Source of the DNA: Pedobacter cryoconitis
GTDB lineage: Bacteria; Bacteroidota; Bacteroidia; Sphingobacteriales; Sphingobacteriaceae
DNA: 64,000 nt
Reading direction: 5' to 3'
Assembly (NCBI RefSeq): GCF_014200595.1
Contig: NZ_JACHCG010000003.1
Coordinates: forward strand, 186,001 to 250,000
Shown here in pieces: positions 1 through 8,872 of this stretch. Position 1 is the first letter of the stretch, and each line of letters opens with the position of its first letter. The notes under the pieces are model-generated. The model was not told the origin of the DNA, did no database searches, and saw only the letters and a list, made by a program, of their open reading frames with translations. The translations under genes and the position numbers were made by a program.

Positions 1-104
1 AGATGCGCTCCATTTCGACAAGTAGGCGTCACAACTGATCTAGTGTAACTATGTGGATCAGAATAACTACCAGACCCCATATAAGCATACCATAATCTTG
101 ACAT
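1..104 (-). CDS. Partial small protein of unknown function
   Basis: An open frame begins with ATG at 104 and runs off the left edge of the window after 34 complete codons, so only the N-terminus is visible. It starts MSRLWYAYMGSGSYSDPHSY and continues with a Ser/Thr/Val/Pro stretch and a Cys. The LWYAY start with a Gly/Ser/Tyr-rich follow-up resembles short uncharacterised proteins I associate with Sphingobacteriaceae; that is memory, not a search. No signal peptide is visible. The gene would end outside the window. It could also be a chance frame, because only about 100 bases are seen. Confidence 0.45.
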   Translation of the reverse strand, partial: MSRLWYAYMGSGSYSDPHSYTRSVVTPTCRNGAH

Positions 105-335
105 AATCAAAGAACTGTTTTTACACCCAAAAGCAGTTAAAAACTTTATTGAATACCTACTCTATTTAAGGTTTTCGGTCTCTCCTTTGCAGGAATAATT
201 TAAATTCCTGATAGTAAAGTTCCATATATTCTCCCTTCGAAACAAGAGACAAGCGACTCATAATTAATCATTTAAATAACATACAAATCAAGGATTACAT
301 TTATTGTACGCAGTAAAAGAAAATTCCAGAAACGC

Positions 336-366
336 AAAAAGCCGCTCTACTTTCGTAAAGCGGCTT
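336..366 (-). terminator. Rho-independent terminator after tRNA pair 1
   Basis: Read on the minus strand, AGCCGCT and AGCGGCT form a 7-bp stem around a 12-nt loop, followed by TTTTT. It sits 3 nt beyond the 3' end of the first tRNA-Glu gene and would end that tRNA transcript. Confidence 0.8.
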
Positions 367-368
367 CG

Positions 369-440
369 TAGCCCGTAGGGGAATCGAACCCCTATTTCCA
401 GAATGAAAATCTGGCGTCCTAACCGGTAGACGAACGGGCC
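369..440 (-). tRNA. tRNA-Glu (TTC), copy 1
   Basis: The minus strand folds into a full cloverleaf. The acceptor GGCCCGT pairs with ACGGGCT (G-U closing pair). The anticodon stem CCAGA/TCTGG carries loop TTTTCAT, giving anticodon TTC. The T arm AGGGG/CCCCT has loop TTCGATT. The 3' CCA is not encoded. It is the distal member of an fMet-Glu pair and is identical to copy 3 at 1890-1961. Confidence 0.97.
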
Positions 441-481
441 ATTTCAAAGCGACCAACCTTTGCAGGTTTTGCTTCTCCAGG

Positions 482-554
<73 letters not shown>

Positions 555-611
555 CTATATCCTTAACAAACAGGCCTTCAGAGGCTAATACTACTGTTTT
601 TTAAAGTGATG

Positions 612-643
612 CAAACATAGGGTTATTTTTCAAAAACCGCAAG
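612..643 (-). promoter_or_regulatory. Promoter for tRNA pair 1
   Basis: On the minus strand a perfect Bacteroidota -7 box TATGTTTG (612-619) is preceded by CTTG (640-643) 20 nt upstream, in the -33 position. It points at tRNA-fMet copy 1, so this pair has its own promoter and does not rely on read-through from the lipoprotein gene. Confidence 0.55.
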
Positions 644-751
644 TATTAACAATAAATACTTGTATTATTTTTAGAAAACAATCCTATCCCCTTAATTAAC
701 AGACAGATCTAATCTTCATTTTTATGTTAAAAAACACAAATTATGTCTTAG

Positions 752-1447
752 TTAATACAGAATTAACCTCAAATATCCATTTTCAATGTTCTTTTTCACC
801 TTTTCTTCTCCGTCAAAAACGACAGTATTGAATTTGGCCTCCAGTAAATAGTTACCATTTGTCAATTTAACACAGCGAATGATTTCAAATTTTGACTGTC
901 GCTGACTCTCTGAAGTTATCACGGTTGGACGTGCTATAGAAACCTTACTATACGAAGAAAAAGATTCGTTTATATGTAGTTCAATAGCTATACCACTTTG
1001 CGTATTCTCTCTTTCATAATCAATGGGATATTTATAATTTCCGGGCTGAAACAGATCCATTCCATTTTTAGGGATAAAAAGAGCCAGCTTACTTTGCTCC
1101 ATTTCTTTTTTATTATATTTTTTAGCAAATGAAATACTAATACCTGCATTAAAATCCCTGGCATCAAAATTATAACTTCTGCTAAACATCACAGAGTCTT
1201 TATCACCAGAATAATATCTTGCTCCCTTTACAACCGAATCTAATTTAACATTGGTTTGCGAATTTCCAATACTAAAACCATTCTGATAAGTAAATGAATA
1301 AGATTTACCATCCATCTGATAAGAACAAGAATCTCCCAGGGTCAATAACGGATCAGGTTTTATTTCCGAAGGTGCAGGGTTTTCCTTTTTACAGGCTGCG
1401 AATAAACATAAGGCAAAAACGCCACACCAAAACAGAGAAATCTTCAT
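752..1447 (-). CDS. Putative lipoprotein of unknown function
   Basis: This 231-residue protein has a lipoprotein signal peptide: a short basic start (MKIS), a hydrophobic stretch and lipobox LFAAC with Cys at about residue 19, followed by KKENPAPS. It should be exported and anchored to a membrane by lipidation. The mature part is rich in polar and aromatic residues and looks like a small beta-rich domain, but I do not recognise a family. Its position is odd: it is the only protein gene inside the tRNA-fMet/Glu cluster, lying between pair 1 and pair 2 on the same strand. The start is fixed by the signal peptide. Existence of the gene is fairly sure, function unknown. Confidence 0.8.
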   Translation of the reverse strand: MKISLFWCGVFALCLFAACKKENPAPSEIKPDPLLTLGDSCSYQMDGKSYSFTYQNGFSIGNSQTNVKLDSVVKGARYYSGDKDSVMFSRSYNFDARDFNAGISISFAKKYNKKEMEQSKLALFIPKNGMDLFQPGNYKYPIDYERENTQSGIAIELHINESFSSYSKVSIARPTVITSESQRQSKFEIIRCVKLTNGNYLLEAKFNTVVFDGEEKVKKNIENGYLRLILY

Positions 1448-1652
1448 AAACTAAACTAGTATCTATTTTTTATAATTAATAATTATTATTTCGGATAGAT
1501 AAATATATAGCTATAAAACAAATAAAACTACAGATAAGCTGAGAAAGAAATATAAATACAAAATTGAGCCAAAACCTGTAAGTTAAAGAAACAGTAACCC
1601 CGAAAATCAATAAATATTTTTTTTCATCAAAGAAACAAGATGAAAATTTGAG

Positions 1653-1724
1653 TAGCCCGTAGGGGAATCGAACCCCTGTTACCAGAATGAAAATCTGGCG
1701 TCCTCACCCCTAGACGAACGGGCC
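1653..1724 (-). tRNA. tRNA-Glu (TTC), copy 2
   Basis: Same fold and TTC anticodon as copies 1 and 3. It differs in the D arm (AGGGGTGAGG in place of ACCGGTTAGG) and just before the T stem (TAAC in place of AAAT). The two tRNA-Glu types in this cluster are therefore distinct sequence variants with the same anticodon. CCA is not encoded. Confidence 0.97.
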
Positions 1725-1768
1725 ATAAATTAAAGCGCTTAACTTTTAAGGGTTAAACGCTTTCCAGG

Positions 1769-1841
<73 letters not shown>

Positions 1842-1854
1842 CTATGTTTTAATC

Positions 1855-1885
1855 AAAAAAGGCCAGTGTGCAACCAGCCTTTTCT
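1855..1885 (-). terminator. Terminator-like hairpin between tRNA pairs 3 and 2
   Basis: On the minus strand AAAAGGC and GCCTTTTTT form a 7-bp stem around a 13-nt loop ending in a T run, directly after tRNA-Glu copy 3. It could end the pair-3 transcript, or let some read-through into pair 2, for which I found no clear promoter. Confidence 0.55.
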
Positions 1886-1889
1886 TTTG

Positions 1890-1961
1890 TAGCCCGTAGG
1901 GGAATCGAACCCCTATTTCCAGAATGAAAATCTGGCGTCCTAACCGGTAGACGAACGGGCC
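1890..1961 (-). tRNA. tRNA-Glu (TTC), copy 3
   Basis: Identical in sequence to copy 1, with the same cloverleaf and TTC anticodon. It is part of the right-hand copy of the 192-bp direct repeat. Confidence 0.97.
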
Positions 1962-2002
1962 ATTTCAAAGCGACTAACCTTTGCAGGTTTTGCTTCTCCA
2001 GG

Positions 2003-2075
<73 letters not shown>

Positions 2076-2115
2076 CTATATTTCCAATCTCAAACTATAA
2101 AAGATTAAATCTTCC

Positions 2116-2149
2116 TTTGTTTTAAATTGGTCTGCAAAGATATATTTCG
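2116..2149 (+). promoter_or_regulatory. Promoter of era
   Basis: TTTG at 2116-2119 and TATATTTCG at 2141-2149 are 21 nt apart and resemble the Bacteroidota -33/-7 promoter. Transcription would begin about 35 nt before the ATG at 2187, which argues against the further-upstream in-frame start at 2127. Confidence 0.5.
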
Positions 2150-2186
2150 TTTCTTTGCAATGCAAATTTATTTTAAAAAAAATTCA

Positions 2187-3065
2187 ATGTCGCATAAAGC
2201 AGGTTTTGTAAGCATAATAGGAAAGCCAAATGTTGGTAAATCCACGTTAATGAATGCCCTGGTGGGGGAGAAGCTATCGATCATCACTCCGAAGGCCCAA
2301 ACTACCCGTCACCGTATTCTTGGAATTGTCAATGAAGAAGATTCACAAATTGTTTTTTCAGACACACCCGGCATCATAAAACCCCGTTATGGACTACAGG
2401 ATTCAATGATGAATTTTGTCAAAGGCGCATTAAGTGATGCAGATTTAATTTTATTCGTTACAGACATCAATGAACAACATGATGAAAACGATGTACTGGA
2501 AAAAATAATCAATACCACTATTCCTATGATTGTACTGATCAACAAAATTGACGGCGCAACCCAGGAGCAGGTAGAAGAGAAACAAGCTTACTGGCAGGAA
2601 CTTTTAAAACCAAAACATATTTATGCAATCTCAGCCTTACATAAATATAACTTAGATGGGATTATGGAGCGGATCTTAGAATATCTTCCGGTACACCCAC
2701 CCTACTACGATAAAGGTGACCTGACAGATAAGACCCAGCGTTTCTTTGTTTCTGAAATTATCAGGGAGAAAATCTTCAACAACTACCAGAAAGAAATCCC
2801 TTACAGTACAGAAGTAGTGATCACTTCTTTTAAAGAGGAAGAGAAAATCACCAGGATCAGTGCAGAGATCATCGTAGAACGTGACTCACAGAAAAACATT
2901 CTGATTGGTAAAGGTGGTGCTATGCTGAAGAAGGTTGGTACTGAAGCACGTAAGGATATTGAGAAGTTTTTAGATCAGAAAGTCTTCCTTGAAACCTTCG
3001 TAAAGGTACTTCCGGACTGGCGTAGTAAAAAGAACTATTTAAAAAGTTTCGGGTACGAAAATTAA
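2187..3065 (+). CDS. era: GTPase Era
   Basis: Era binds the 3' end of 16S rRNA and acts in 30S subunit assembly. The 292-residue protein has a TrmE-Era type GTPase domain with G1 GKPNVGKS (residues 12-19), G3 DTPG (59-62) and G4 NKID (119-122). A C-terminal KH domain carries GKGGAMLKKVG near residue 245. The length is typical. The start at 2187 (MSHKAG) is chosen because the sequence before it is not Era-like and overlaps the likely promoter; an in-frame ATG at 2127 would add 20 residues. der follows after 46 nt on the same strand, so the two ribosome-assembly GTPases probably share a transcript. Confidence 0.97.
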   Translation: MSHKAGFVSIIGKPNVGKSTLMNALVGEKLSIITPKAQTTRHRILGIVNEEDSQIVFSDTPGIIKPRYGLQDSMMNFVKGALSDADLILFVTDINEQHDENDVLEKIINTTIPMIVLINKIDGATQEQVEEKQAYWQELLKPKHIYAISALHKYNLDGIMERILEYLPVHPPYYDKGDLTDKTQRFFVSEIIREKIFNNYQKEIPYSTEVVITSFKEEEKITRISAEIIVERDSQKNILIGKGGAMLKKVGTEARKDIEKFLDQKVFLETFVKVLPDWRSKKNYLKSFGYEN

Positions 3066-3111
3066 ACCTACCTTTGCAACCCCTTAATAATTAATACAAT
3101 TCACAAAACAC

Positions 3112-4413
3112 ATGAGTAACATTATCGCAATCGTCGGAAGACCAAACGTAGGCAAATCTACCCTTTTTAATCGCTTAACTGAAAGTCGTAAAGCAATTGT
3201 TGATGATTTCAGTGGTGTAACACGCGATCGCCATTATGGCGTTGCTGAATGGACACACAAACAATTTACTGTAATTGACACAGGAGGTTATGTAGCAAAT
3301 TCTGAAGATCTGTTTGAAGCGGCAATCCGTGAACAAGTAGTTATCGCGATCGAAGAAGCTTCCGTTATCCTGTTTATGGTTGACGTAATCACTGGAATTA
3401 CAGATTTAGATGATGAAATAGCACAGCTATTACGCCGCAGTAAAAAACCGGTTTTCATTGTCGTAAATAAAGTAGACAATACTTCATTAGAAAATGATGC
3501 AGCTGTATTCTACGGATTTGGCCTTGGAGATATTTATTCAATCTCTTCGATGACAGGTTCAGGTACAGGTGACTTACTGGATGACGTGATCTCACATTTT
3601 GAAGATGACGTAGTCGAAGAAAATGCTTTACCAAAACTGACAATTGTCGGCAGACCAAATGTGGGTAAATCTTCCCTGATCAACGCCTTAATGGGCCAGG
3701 ATAGAAACATCGTTACCCCAATTGCAGGTACAACACGTGATTCCATCCATATTCACTACAATCAGTTCGGACATGAATTTATGTTCATCGACACCGCAGG
3801 GCTTCGTAAAAAAACAAAAGTAAAAGAGAACATCGAGTTTTATTCTGTTATGCGTACCATTAAAGCCCTTGAAGAGGCTGATGTAGTATTGCTAATGATA
3901 GATGCTGTTGATGGCCTGGAGTCTCAGGACGTTAATATTTTCCACTTAGCAGAGAAGAACAAAAAAGGTATCGTAATTCTGGTTAACAAATGGGATTTAG
4001 TAGAGAAAGATCATAAAACTATGAAAGCTTTCGAAGAACAGATCCGTGTTAAACTACAACCGTTCACAGATATTCCAATCGTATTTACTTCAGTATTAAG
4101 TAAACAACGTATTTTCAAAGCAGTTGAGACCGCATTAGAAGTGTTCAAAAACAGAGGAAAGAAAATTCCTACCTCGAAACTGAACGATGTGATGTTGCCG
4201 ATCATTGAGAAATATCCGCCACCAGCATTAAAAGGAAAATACATTAAAGTAAAATATGTGACGCAAATCAATGCAACCTCACCAATGTTTGCTTTCTTCT
4301 GTAACCTTCCTCAATACATCAAAGAACCATATAAACGTTTCATTGAGAATAAATTACGTGAGAACTTCGACTTTAGCGGAGCACCAATCCAGATCTACTT
4401 CAGACAAAAATAG
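3112..4413 (+). CDS. der: Ribosome biogenesis GTPase Der (EngA)
   Basis: Der is an essential double GTPase in 50S subunit maturation. The 433-residue sequence has two G domains in tandem. The first carries GRPNVGKS (about residues 8-15), DTGG and NKVD. The second carries GRPNVGKS near residue 181, DTAG and NKWD. A C-terminal KH-like domain ends with [20 protein letters not shown], the usual Der ending. It lies 46 nt after era and is followed by a strong terminator, so era-der looks like a complete two-gene unit. Confidence 0.98.
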   Translation: MSNIIAIVGRPNVGKSTLFNRLTESRKAIVDDFSGVTRDRHYGVAEWTHKQFTVIDTGGYVANSEDLFEAAIREQVVIAIEEASVILFMVDVITGITDLDDEIAQLLRRSKKPVFIVVNKVDNTSLENDAAVFYGFGLGDIYSISSMTGSGTGDLLDDVISHFEDDVVEENALPKLTIVGRPNVGKSSLINALMGQDRNIVTPIAGTTRDSIHIHYNQFGHEFMFIDTAGLRKKTKVKENIEFYSVMRTIKALEEADVVLLMIDAVDGLESQDVNIFHLAEKNKKGIVILVNKWDLVEKDHKTMKAFEEQIRVKLQPFTDIPIVFTSVLSKQRIFKAVETALEVFKNRGKKIPTSKLNDVMLPIIEKYPPPALKGKYIKVKYVTQINATSPMFAFFCNLPQYIKEPYKRFIENKLRENFDFSGAPIQIYFRQK

Positions 4414-4431
4414 AAGCTGAAAATCATCAAC

Positions 4432-4462
4432 AAGCGGTATTAGATTTAATACCGCTTTTTTT
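4432..4462 (+). terminator. Rho-independent terminator after der
   Basis: AGCGGTATTA and TAATACCGCT form a 10-bp stem around GATT, followed by seven T. It ends the era-der transcript just before the convergent S41 protease gene. Confidence 0.9.
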
Positions 4463-4491
4463 ATGCCTTAATAAATGGGTTTTAGTCTTAT

Positions 4492-6117
4492 TTACTGCAT
4501 GCTGGAAATCGCCTGCTTTACCATACTGTCATTTAAGTTCAAAGCCTTATAATAACCAGCTTCCCCTAAATGATACTTACACAACAAAGCTTTCAGGTCA
4601 CTATAAATAACTGGTTTTGCCGCAGCAAGCTGTTTGGGATCAATCACAATATTTTTGCTCTGTATAAACTTCACAAAGTCTTTATAATCCGTATCACTGA
4701 TACTGAAAGTTGCTAAATTCTGCTCCAGGTAAGCAGCAGTATAGCGGTTCGCCAAAACATCGAATACATAATCAAAAAGCACCTTTTTAGTCAATAACAT
4801 ACCGTAGAACTTATTCATTCCTGTGGTATCCATTTTCACATAGATATCCGGCTCAATACCACCACCTGCAAAAACTTTTTTCCCCGAACCCGTTGTAAAA
4901 GCAAGGTTTCTTCTCAAACTATCTTTTGCAGCTACAGGCTTATCAGTCAGCTCCCCATCATTATAACGATCATCGATCTCATTCTGATAAGCAGTATAAC
5001 CTTTCTTATAAGACTTTTGAATACTACGGCCCAGAGGTGTATAATACCTGGCAATAGTCAGATTCAGTGCAGAACCATCTCCAAAAGGGAACTGTTCCTG
5101 TACCAGTCCTTTTCCAAAAGAACGGCGTCCAATAATCACTCCCCTATCCAGATCCTGAACAGCACCCGCCAGTATTTCACTCGCAGAAGCTGTATTTTCA
5201 TTGATCAGCACAGCAAGTTTCCCATTTTCAAACTCCCCTCCCCCTGTGGCAATATAATCTGTACGCGGCTCATGTTTCCCCTCAGTATAAACAATCAGTT
5301 TATTTTCAGGAAGAATCTGATTGGCCAGCCCGGTAGCCGCAGTTAAATAACCACCGCCATTATCACGCAGATCAAGTACCAGTTTTTTCATTCCCGCGGC
5401 CTTCAGTGTTTTTACAGATTCTACAAAATCTTTATCTGTATTGGCGCCAAACTCGCTGATCCTGATATACCCGGCATCCGCATTAATCATATAAGCAGCA
5501 TCAATACTGCTCACACTCACTCTCCCCCTTTTGATTGTTAACGTGACAGGATGCACAGCTCCGGTATGCAATACAACCAGTTGAACCGGAGTCCCGCTTT
5601 TACCCTTGATCTTTCCGATCATTTTATCTTTAGTCAAATGTTTACCACTGACAAATAAACTATCAATTTTCAAGATTTTGTCACCCAGTTTCAGACCCGC
5701 CTGTGCAGCCGGCCCGTCCTTGATCACATTAGTGACCAGCAGCGTATCTTTAAGAATATAATATTCAATACCGATGCCCTGAAAATTGCCTTCCAGCATA
5801 TCAGATTGTGCATTTGCTTTAACCGGAGGAAGATAAACACTGTGCGGGTCCAGCTGATGTAATAAACTATCAATTTCCAGGTGACTTAAAGTATCCGCAT
5901 TAATCTCATCCACATAATTTCTATTGATCAGATTGATAATTTCGTCTACTTTATTTGAATTTTTATCCGCGAACTGAACACTGCGCTGAAAAGTGAACCC
6001 CTGATCCTTTAAAAACTTGTAACCCAGAAACATACCACCTATTAATGTAACAGAATAAGTGATTGCGACAAGCAGGTTTTTACGGGTAGTTGGTTTCACT
6101 GAAGTAGGTTTGCACAA
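4492..6117 (-). CDS. S41 family C-terminal processing peptidase
   Basis: This 541-residue protease belongs to the tail-specific/CtpA group, which cleaves proteins at their C-termini in the periplasm. One N-terminal membrane segment (about residues 14-31) works as a signal anchor. A PDZ domain follows (LKDTLLVTNVIKDGPAAQAGLKLGDKI region, about 120-200). The peptidase core shows the catalytic serine in NENTASASE and the catalytic lysine in RRSFGKGLVQ. The long C-terminal part is common in Bacteroidota versions. The gene stands alone on the minus strand, convergent with der. Which substrate it cuts cannot be told from sequence. Confidence 0.93.
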   Translation of the reverse strand: MCKPTSVKPTTRKNLLVAITYSVTLIGGMFLGYKFLKDQGFTFQRSVQFADKNSNKVDEIINLINRNYVDEINADTLSHLEIDSLLHQLDPHSVYLPPVKANAQSDMLEGNFQGIGIEYYILKDTLLVTNVIKDGPAAQAGLKLGDKILKIDSLFVSGKHLTKDKMIGKIKGKSGTPVQLVVLHTGAVHPVTLTIKRGRVSVSSIDAAYMINADAGYIRISEFGANTDKDFVESVKTLKAAGMKKLVLDLRDNGGGYLTAATGLANQILPENKLIVYTEGKHEPRTDYIATGGGEFENGKLAVLINENTASASEILAGAVQDLDRGVIIGRRSFGKGLVQEQFPFGDGSALNLTIARYYTPLGRSIQKSYKKGYTAYQNEIDDRYNDGELTDKPVAAKDSLRRNLAFTTGSGKKVFAGGGIEPDIYVKMDTTGMNKFYGMLLTKKVLFDYVFDVLANRYTAAYLEQNLATFSISDTDYKDFVKFIQSKNIVIDPKQLAAAKPVIYSDLKALLCKYHLGEAGYYKALNLNDSMVKQAISSMQ

Positions 6118-6290
6118 AGTTATGAAATTACACTGTTAATTAAGCTACTAACCCCATTAGAATTGTAATTGTTTAAGATTTTATTATAATCCTCATTTGT
6201 TTATAAATATTCAGCTGTAAATCTGCCCGAAATGCATTCATATTTCCCTGTTAAAAAGAAATTGACGATTTTTAACAAAAAAAAGATAAC

Positions 6291-7097
6291 ATGATACGCA
6301 TCACCGAACAAGAATCAAAGTATACCAATATTGATCAGATGGAAGTGCTTGACATTCTGAAAGGTATAAATAACGAAGATAAAACAGTTCCCCTGGCCGT
6401 GGAGAAAGCGATTCCGCAAATTGAGAAACTGGCTGCTGCTGTAGCAGAGCGGATGAAAAGCGGAGGAAGGTTATTTTACATCGGCGCAGGTACAAGCGGC
6501 AGACTGGGTGTAGTTGATGCCTCAGAATGTCCGCCGACATTTGGCGTCCCTTTTGACCAGGTAGTCGGAATTATTGCCGGAGGTGACAAGGCAATCAGAC
6601 GTGCTGTAGAAAATGCAGAAGACAACGATACCCAGGCCTGGATAGACTTACAGGAATTTAACATCAATGCAAAAGACAGCCTGGTTGGGCTTGCCGCATC
6701 AGGGACTACCCCATATGTGGTCGGTGGATTGAAAAACGCAAGAGCAAACGGTGTACTGACCGGCTGTATCATTTGTAATGAAGGCGGCCCTGTAGTTGAA
6801 GCCAGTGATTTCCCCGTCGAAGTTGTAGTAGGCCCTGAATTCTTAACCGGATCGACCCGGATGAAATCCGGTACTGCCCAGAAACTTGTCCTGAATATGC
6901 TCAGCACAACAGTGATGATCAGATTAGGCCGCGTCAAAGGAAACAGAATGGTCGATATGCAATTAACGAATCATAAACTCGTTGACAGAGGTACACAGAT
7001 GGTCATGAATGAACTTCATATCGACTATAAAAAAGCCGAAGACCTGCTGATCCGTTACGGAAGTGTTAGAAAGGCTGTGGAAGCCGGTACTAAATAA
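6291..7097 (+). CDS. murQ: N-acetylmuramic acid 6-phosphate etherase MurQ
   Basis: MurQ splits the lactyl ether of MurNAc-6-phosphate to give GlcNAc-6-phosphate and D-lactate during recycling of cell-wall sugars. The 268-residue protein carries the SIS-domain signature GAGTSGRLGVVDASECPPTFG-like at about residues 63-83. A second conserved block, PEFLTGSTRMKSGTAQKL, lies near residue 182. The length is typical and the N-terminus is complete. Only 7 nt separate it from the next gene, so the two are co-transcribed. No MurNAc kinase or transporter is seen nearby. Confidence 0.96.
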   Translation: MIRITEQESKYTNIDQMEVLDILKGINNEDKTVPLAVEKAIPQIEKLAAAVAERMKSGGRLFYIGAGTSGRLGVVDASECPPTFGVPFDQVVGIIAGGDKAIRRAVENAEDNDTQAWIDLQEFNINAKDSLVGLAASGTTPYVVGGLKNARANGVLTGCIICNEGGPVVEASDFPVEVVVGPEFLTGSTRMKSGTAQKLVLNMLSTTVMIRLGRVKGNRMVDMQLTNHKLVDRGTQMVMNELHIDYKKAEDLLIRYGSVRKAVEAGTK

Positions 7098-7104
7098 AAA
7101 TATT

Positions 7105-7674
7105 ATGCACGAAATAGAACCATTTTACCGTTGGCGTGACGACTATATAGCCGCGGAAGACCCCCGGTCACCTTTTTACAATACCGAATACTCTGAGTTT
7201 TATTTCGATAAACAGCTGTATAATTTCCTGATCCATCCGCAATGGGATGATTTTGGTTCCAATACACTTTATATTAAAGTGCTGTTTGTGGACTACGACC
7301 ATAACTATGCGATCATTGAATTTATCGGTGAATGGAATGACGCGATAGGAAACGATATTATGCTTCTGAAAAGAGAAATACTGGAACTGATGATCGATGA
7401 AGGCATCAATAAATTTATCCTCATTGGAGAAAACGTCCTTAACTTCCATGCTTCAGAAGACAGTTACTATGAAGAATGGTTTCAGGACGTCGAAGACGGA
7501 TGGATCACCGGACTCAATTTTAACCCGCATGTAATTGAAGAATTCAGAAACAGCAATATTGATTACTATATCAACTTTGGTGGTGAACTTGACGATTTGG
7601 CATGGAGAACAGCAAAACCCCTTCAAATCTTCCATAAAGTTGAAGAAATTCTGACAAAAAGACTAGGGGCATAG
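7105..7674 (+). CDS. Conserved acidic protein of unknown function
   Basis: I do not recognise this 189-residue protein. It has no signal peptide or membrane segment, is strongly acidic and rich in Tyr, Trp and Asp (for example EEWFQDVEDGWITG), and looks like a soluble cytoplasmic protein. The start at 7105 (MHEIEPFYRW) lies 7 nt after the murQ stop; an in-frame start at 7063 would overlap murQ and was not chosen. Tight coupling suggests a role near MurQ, but that is only context. Confidence 0.85.
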   Translation: MHEIEPFYRWRDDYIAAEDPRSPFYNTEYSEFYFDKQLYNFLIHPQWDDFGSNTLYIKVLFVDYDHNYAIIEFIGEWNDAIGNDIMLLKREILELMIDEGINKFILIGENVLNFHASEDSYYEEWFQDVEDGWITGLNFNPHVIEEFRNSNIDYYINFGGELDDLAWRTAKPLQIFHKVEEILTKRLGA

Positions 7675-7676
7675 CT

Positions 7677-7706
7677 TTTGCTGATACAAATAGATTCGTA
7701 TATTTA
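7677..7706 (+). promoter_or_regulatory. Promoter of the Bax inhibitor-1 family gene
   Basis: TTTG (7677-7680) and TATATTTAA (7699-7706) are 18 nt apart, in good agreement with the -33/-7 pattern. The start of transcription would fall about 15 nt before the ATG at 7725. Confidence 0.5.
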
Positions 7707-7724
7707 ATTAAATTTTAAAATAAC

Positions 7725-8474
7725 ATGGATAACAACAATAATAATTGGTCACAACAATCAGTATTTGTGGAAAACCAGACAGGAACAGTTGCAAAGAAAT
7801 TCTTTGCCAACGTGTTTTTATGGATGTTTGTAGCGTTGAGTTTATCAACACTGGCTGCGGTTTACATGGCAAATACGCCAGAAATGTTAAGCTACCTGAT
7901 CAATCAGGAAACAGGTAAAATGTCTATGATAGGTTATGTTGCTATGTTTGCCCCGCTTGGGCTGGTACTTTTAATGAGTGCAGGACTAAGTAAGTTGTCA
8001 TATAGCGCGTTATTAGGCGTATTTATTCTGTATTCAGTATTGACTGGTGTCAGTCTGAGTTTCATCTTATTGATTTATACAACAAGTTCAGTAGTGGCTT
8101 GTTTTGCTGCTGCGGCAGGGATATTTGGTTTAATGGCTGTGTTAGGTTACACCACCAACACTGATTTAAGTAAGTTCGGATCAATCTTAATGATTGGTGT
8201 AGTAGGCCTTGTAATTGCCAGTGTAATTAACATGTTCCTGAAAAGTTCAGGTTTTGACTATATCATGAGTTTCTTTGGTGTGGCGATCTTCACTGCATTA
8301 ACTGCTTATGACGTTCAAAAACTAAAACGTATCGGTGCAGGTATCGAAGAAAACGGCGGTACAATGGCCGTTGATGATACTAAGAAATTAGCGATCATGG
8401 GCGCGTTGTCATTATACCTTGACTTCCTGAATATCTTCATATTCCTATTGAGAATATTCGGAGGAAGAAAATAA
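7725..8474 (+). CDS. Bax inhibitor-1/YccA family membrane protein
   Basis: This 249-residue protein has about seven hydrophobic membrane spans after a polar N-terminus (MDNNNNNWSQQSVFVENQTG). The pattern of spans, the AYDVQKLKRIGAG motif near residue 200 and the terminal LYLDFLNIFIFLLRIFGGRK-like block are typical of bacterial UPF0005/BI-1 proteins. Characterised relatives are pH-sensitive calcium leak channels; activity here is inferred. It has its own promoter and a strong terminator, so it is probably a single-gene transcript. Confidence 0.93.
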   Translation: MDNNNNNWSQQSVFVENQTGTVAKKFFANVFLWMFVALSLSTLAAVYMANTPEMLSYLINQETGKMSMIGYVAMFAPLGLVLLMSAGLSKLSYSALLGVFILYSVLTGVSLSFILLIYTTSSVVACFAAAAGIFGLMAVLGYTTNTDLSKFGSILMIGVVGLVIASVINMFLKSSGFDYIMSFFGVAIFTALTAYDVQKLKRIGAGIEENGGTMAVDDTKKLAIMGALSLYLDFLNIFIFLLRIFGGRK

Positions 8475-8490
8475 GTCAGCAACCTTTTAC

Positions 8491-8527
8491 AAAAAGCCGG
8501 TCAGTTTAGAACTGACCGGCTTTTTTT
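8491..8527 (+). terminator. Rho-independent terminator after the BI-1 gene
   Basis: AAAAAGCCGGTCAGTT and AACTGACCGGCTTTTT form a stem of over 12 bp with a tiny loop, followed by more T residues. It separates this gene from the metH leader. Confidence 0.92.
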
Positions 8528-8603
8528 GTGCCCGTACAGAACATTGTTCCGTACCACCCTTCAAATTGCCTGATTTTTGCAATTTTATATGCTTTAAACT
8601 CTA

Positions 8604-8628
8604 TTTGCTTGGAAATGATTTTTCTTTG
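8604..8628 (+). promoter_or_regulatory. Possible promoter of the metH leader
   Basis: TTTG at 8604-8607 and a partial -7 box ending in TTTG at 8625-8628 lie just before the riboswitch, at about the right distance for transcription to begin near 8635-8640. The -7 box lacks the TA and the spacing is short, so this is tentative. Confidence 0.3.
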
Positions 8629-8643
8629 TTGCATTTTTGCATC

Positions 8644-8753
8644 AGCTTATAAAGAAAGACGGAGGGATTAGACCCGACGAAGTCTTAGCAACCTGTGCTT
8701 ACAAGGTGCTACATTCTACTCGAACAGTTTTGGCTGTTCCTGACAGATAAGTT
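8644..8753 (+). promoter_or_regulatory. SAM-I (S-box) riboswitch
   Basis: The aptamer core matches SAM-I. GGAGGGA and CCCGACGAAG form the P2 kink-turn side, GCAACC...GGTGC forms P3, then comes TGCTACATTC as the J3/4 strand. GAACAG/CTGTTC forms P4, and P1 pairs 8644-8650 with 8747-8753 over 7 bp including one G-U. It precedes metH by 119 nt. Rising S-adenosylmethionine should lower expression of the methionine genes. No clear terminator is visible between it and metH, so control may act on translation start or through a weak hairpin. Confidence 0.93.
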
Positions 8754-8872
8754 AATTCGATCCGACACTGGATTTCTGATTAGGCCTTTTTATACAAAAT
8801 TTTCTGTCTTTAAGATACTGCATCGCATGAGTTACCTGAATACAGACAAATGGCTATCCATCAAAACAAATA

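Noticed and set aside
105..335. Possible 19-codon minus-strand frame starting MELYYQEF
   Set aside because: Too short and without any structural or family feature to support it.
3288..4271. Minus-strand frames inside der
   Set aside because: They mirror the strongly conserved Der coding sequence and have no independent support.
7063..7104. Upstream extension of the protein after murQ
   Set aside because: It would overlap the murQ end and adds residues (LERLWKPV) that are a frame-shifted copy of MurQ codons.
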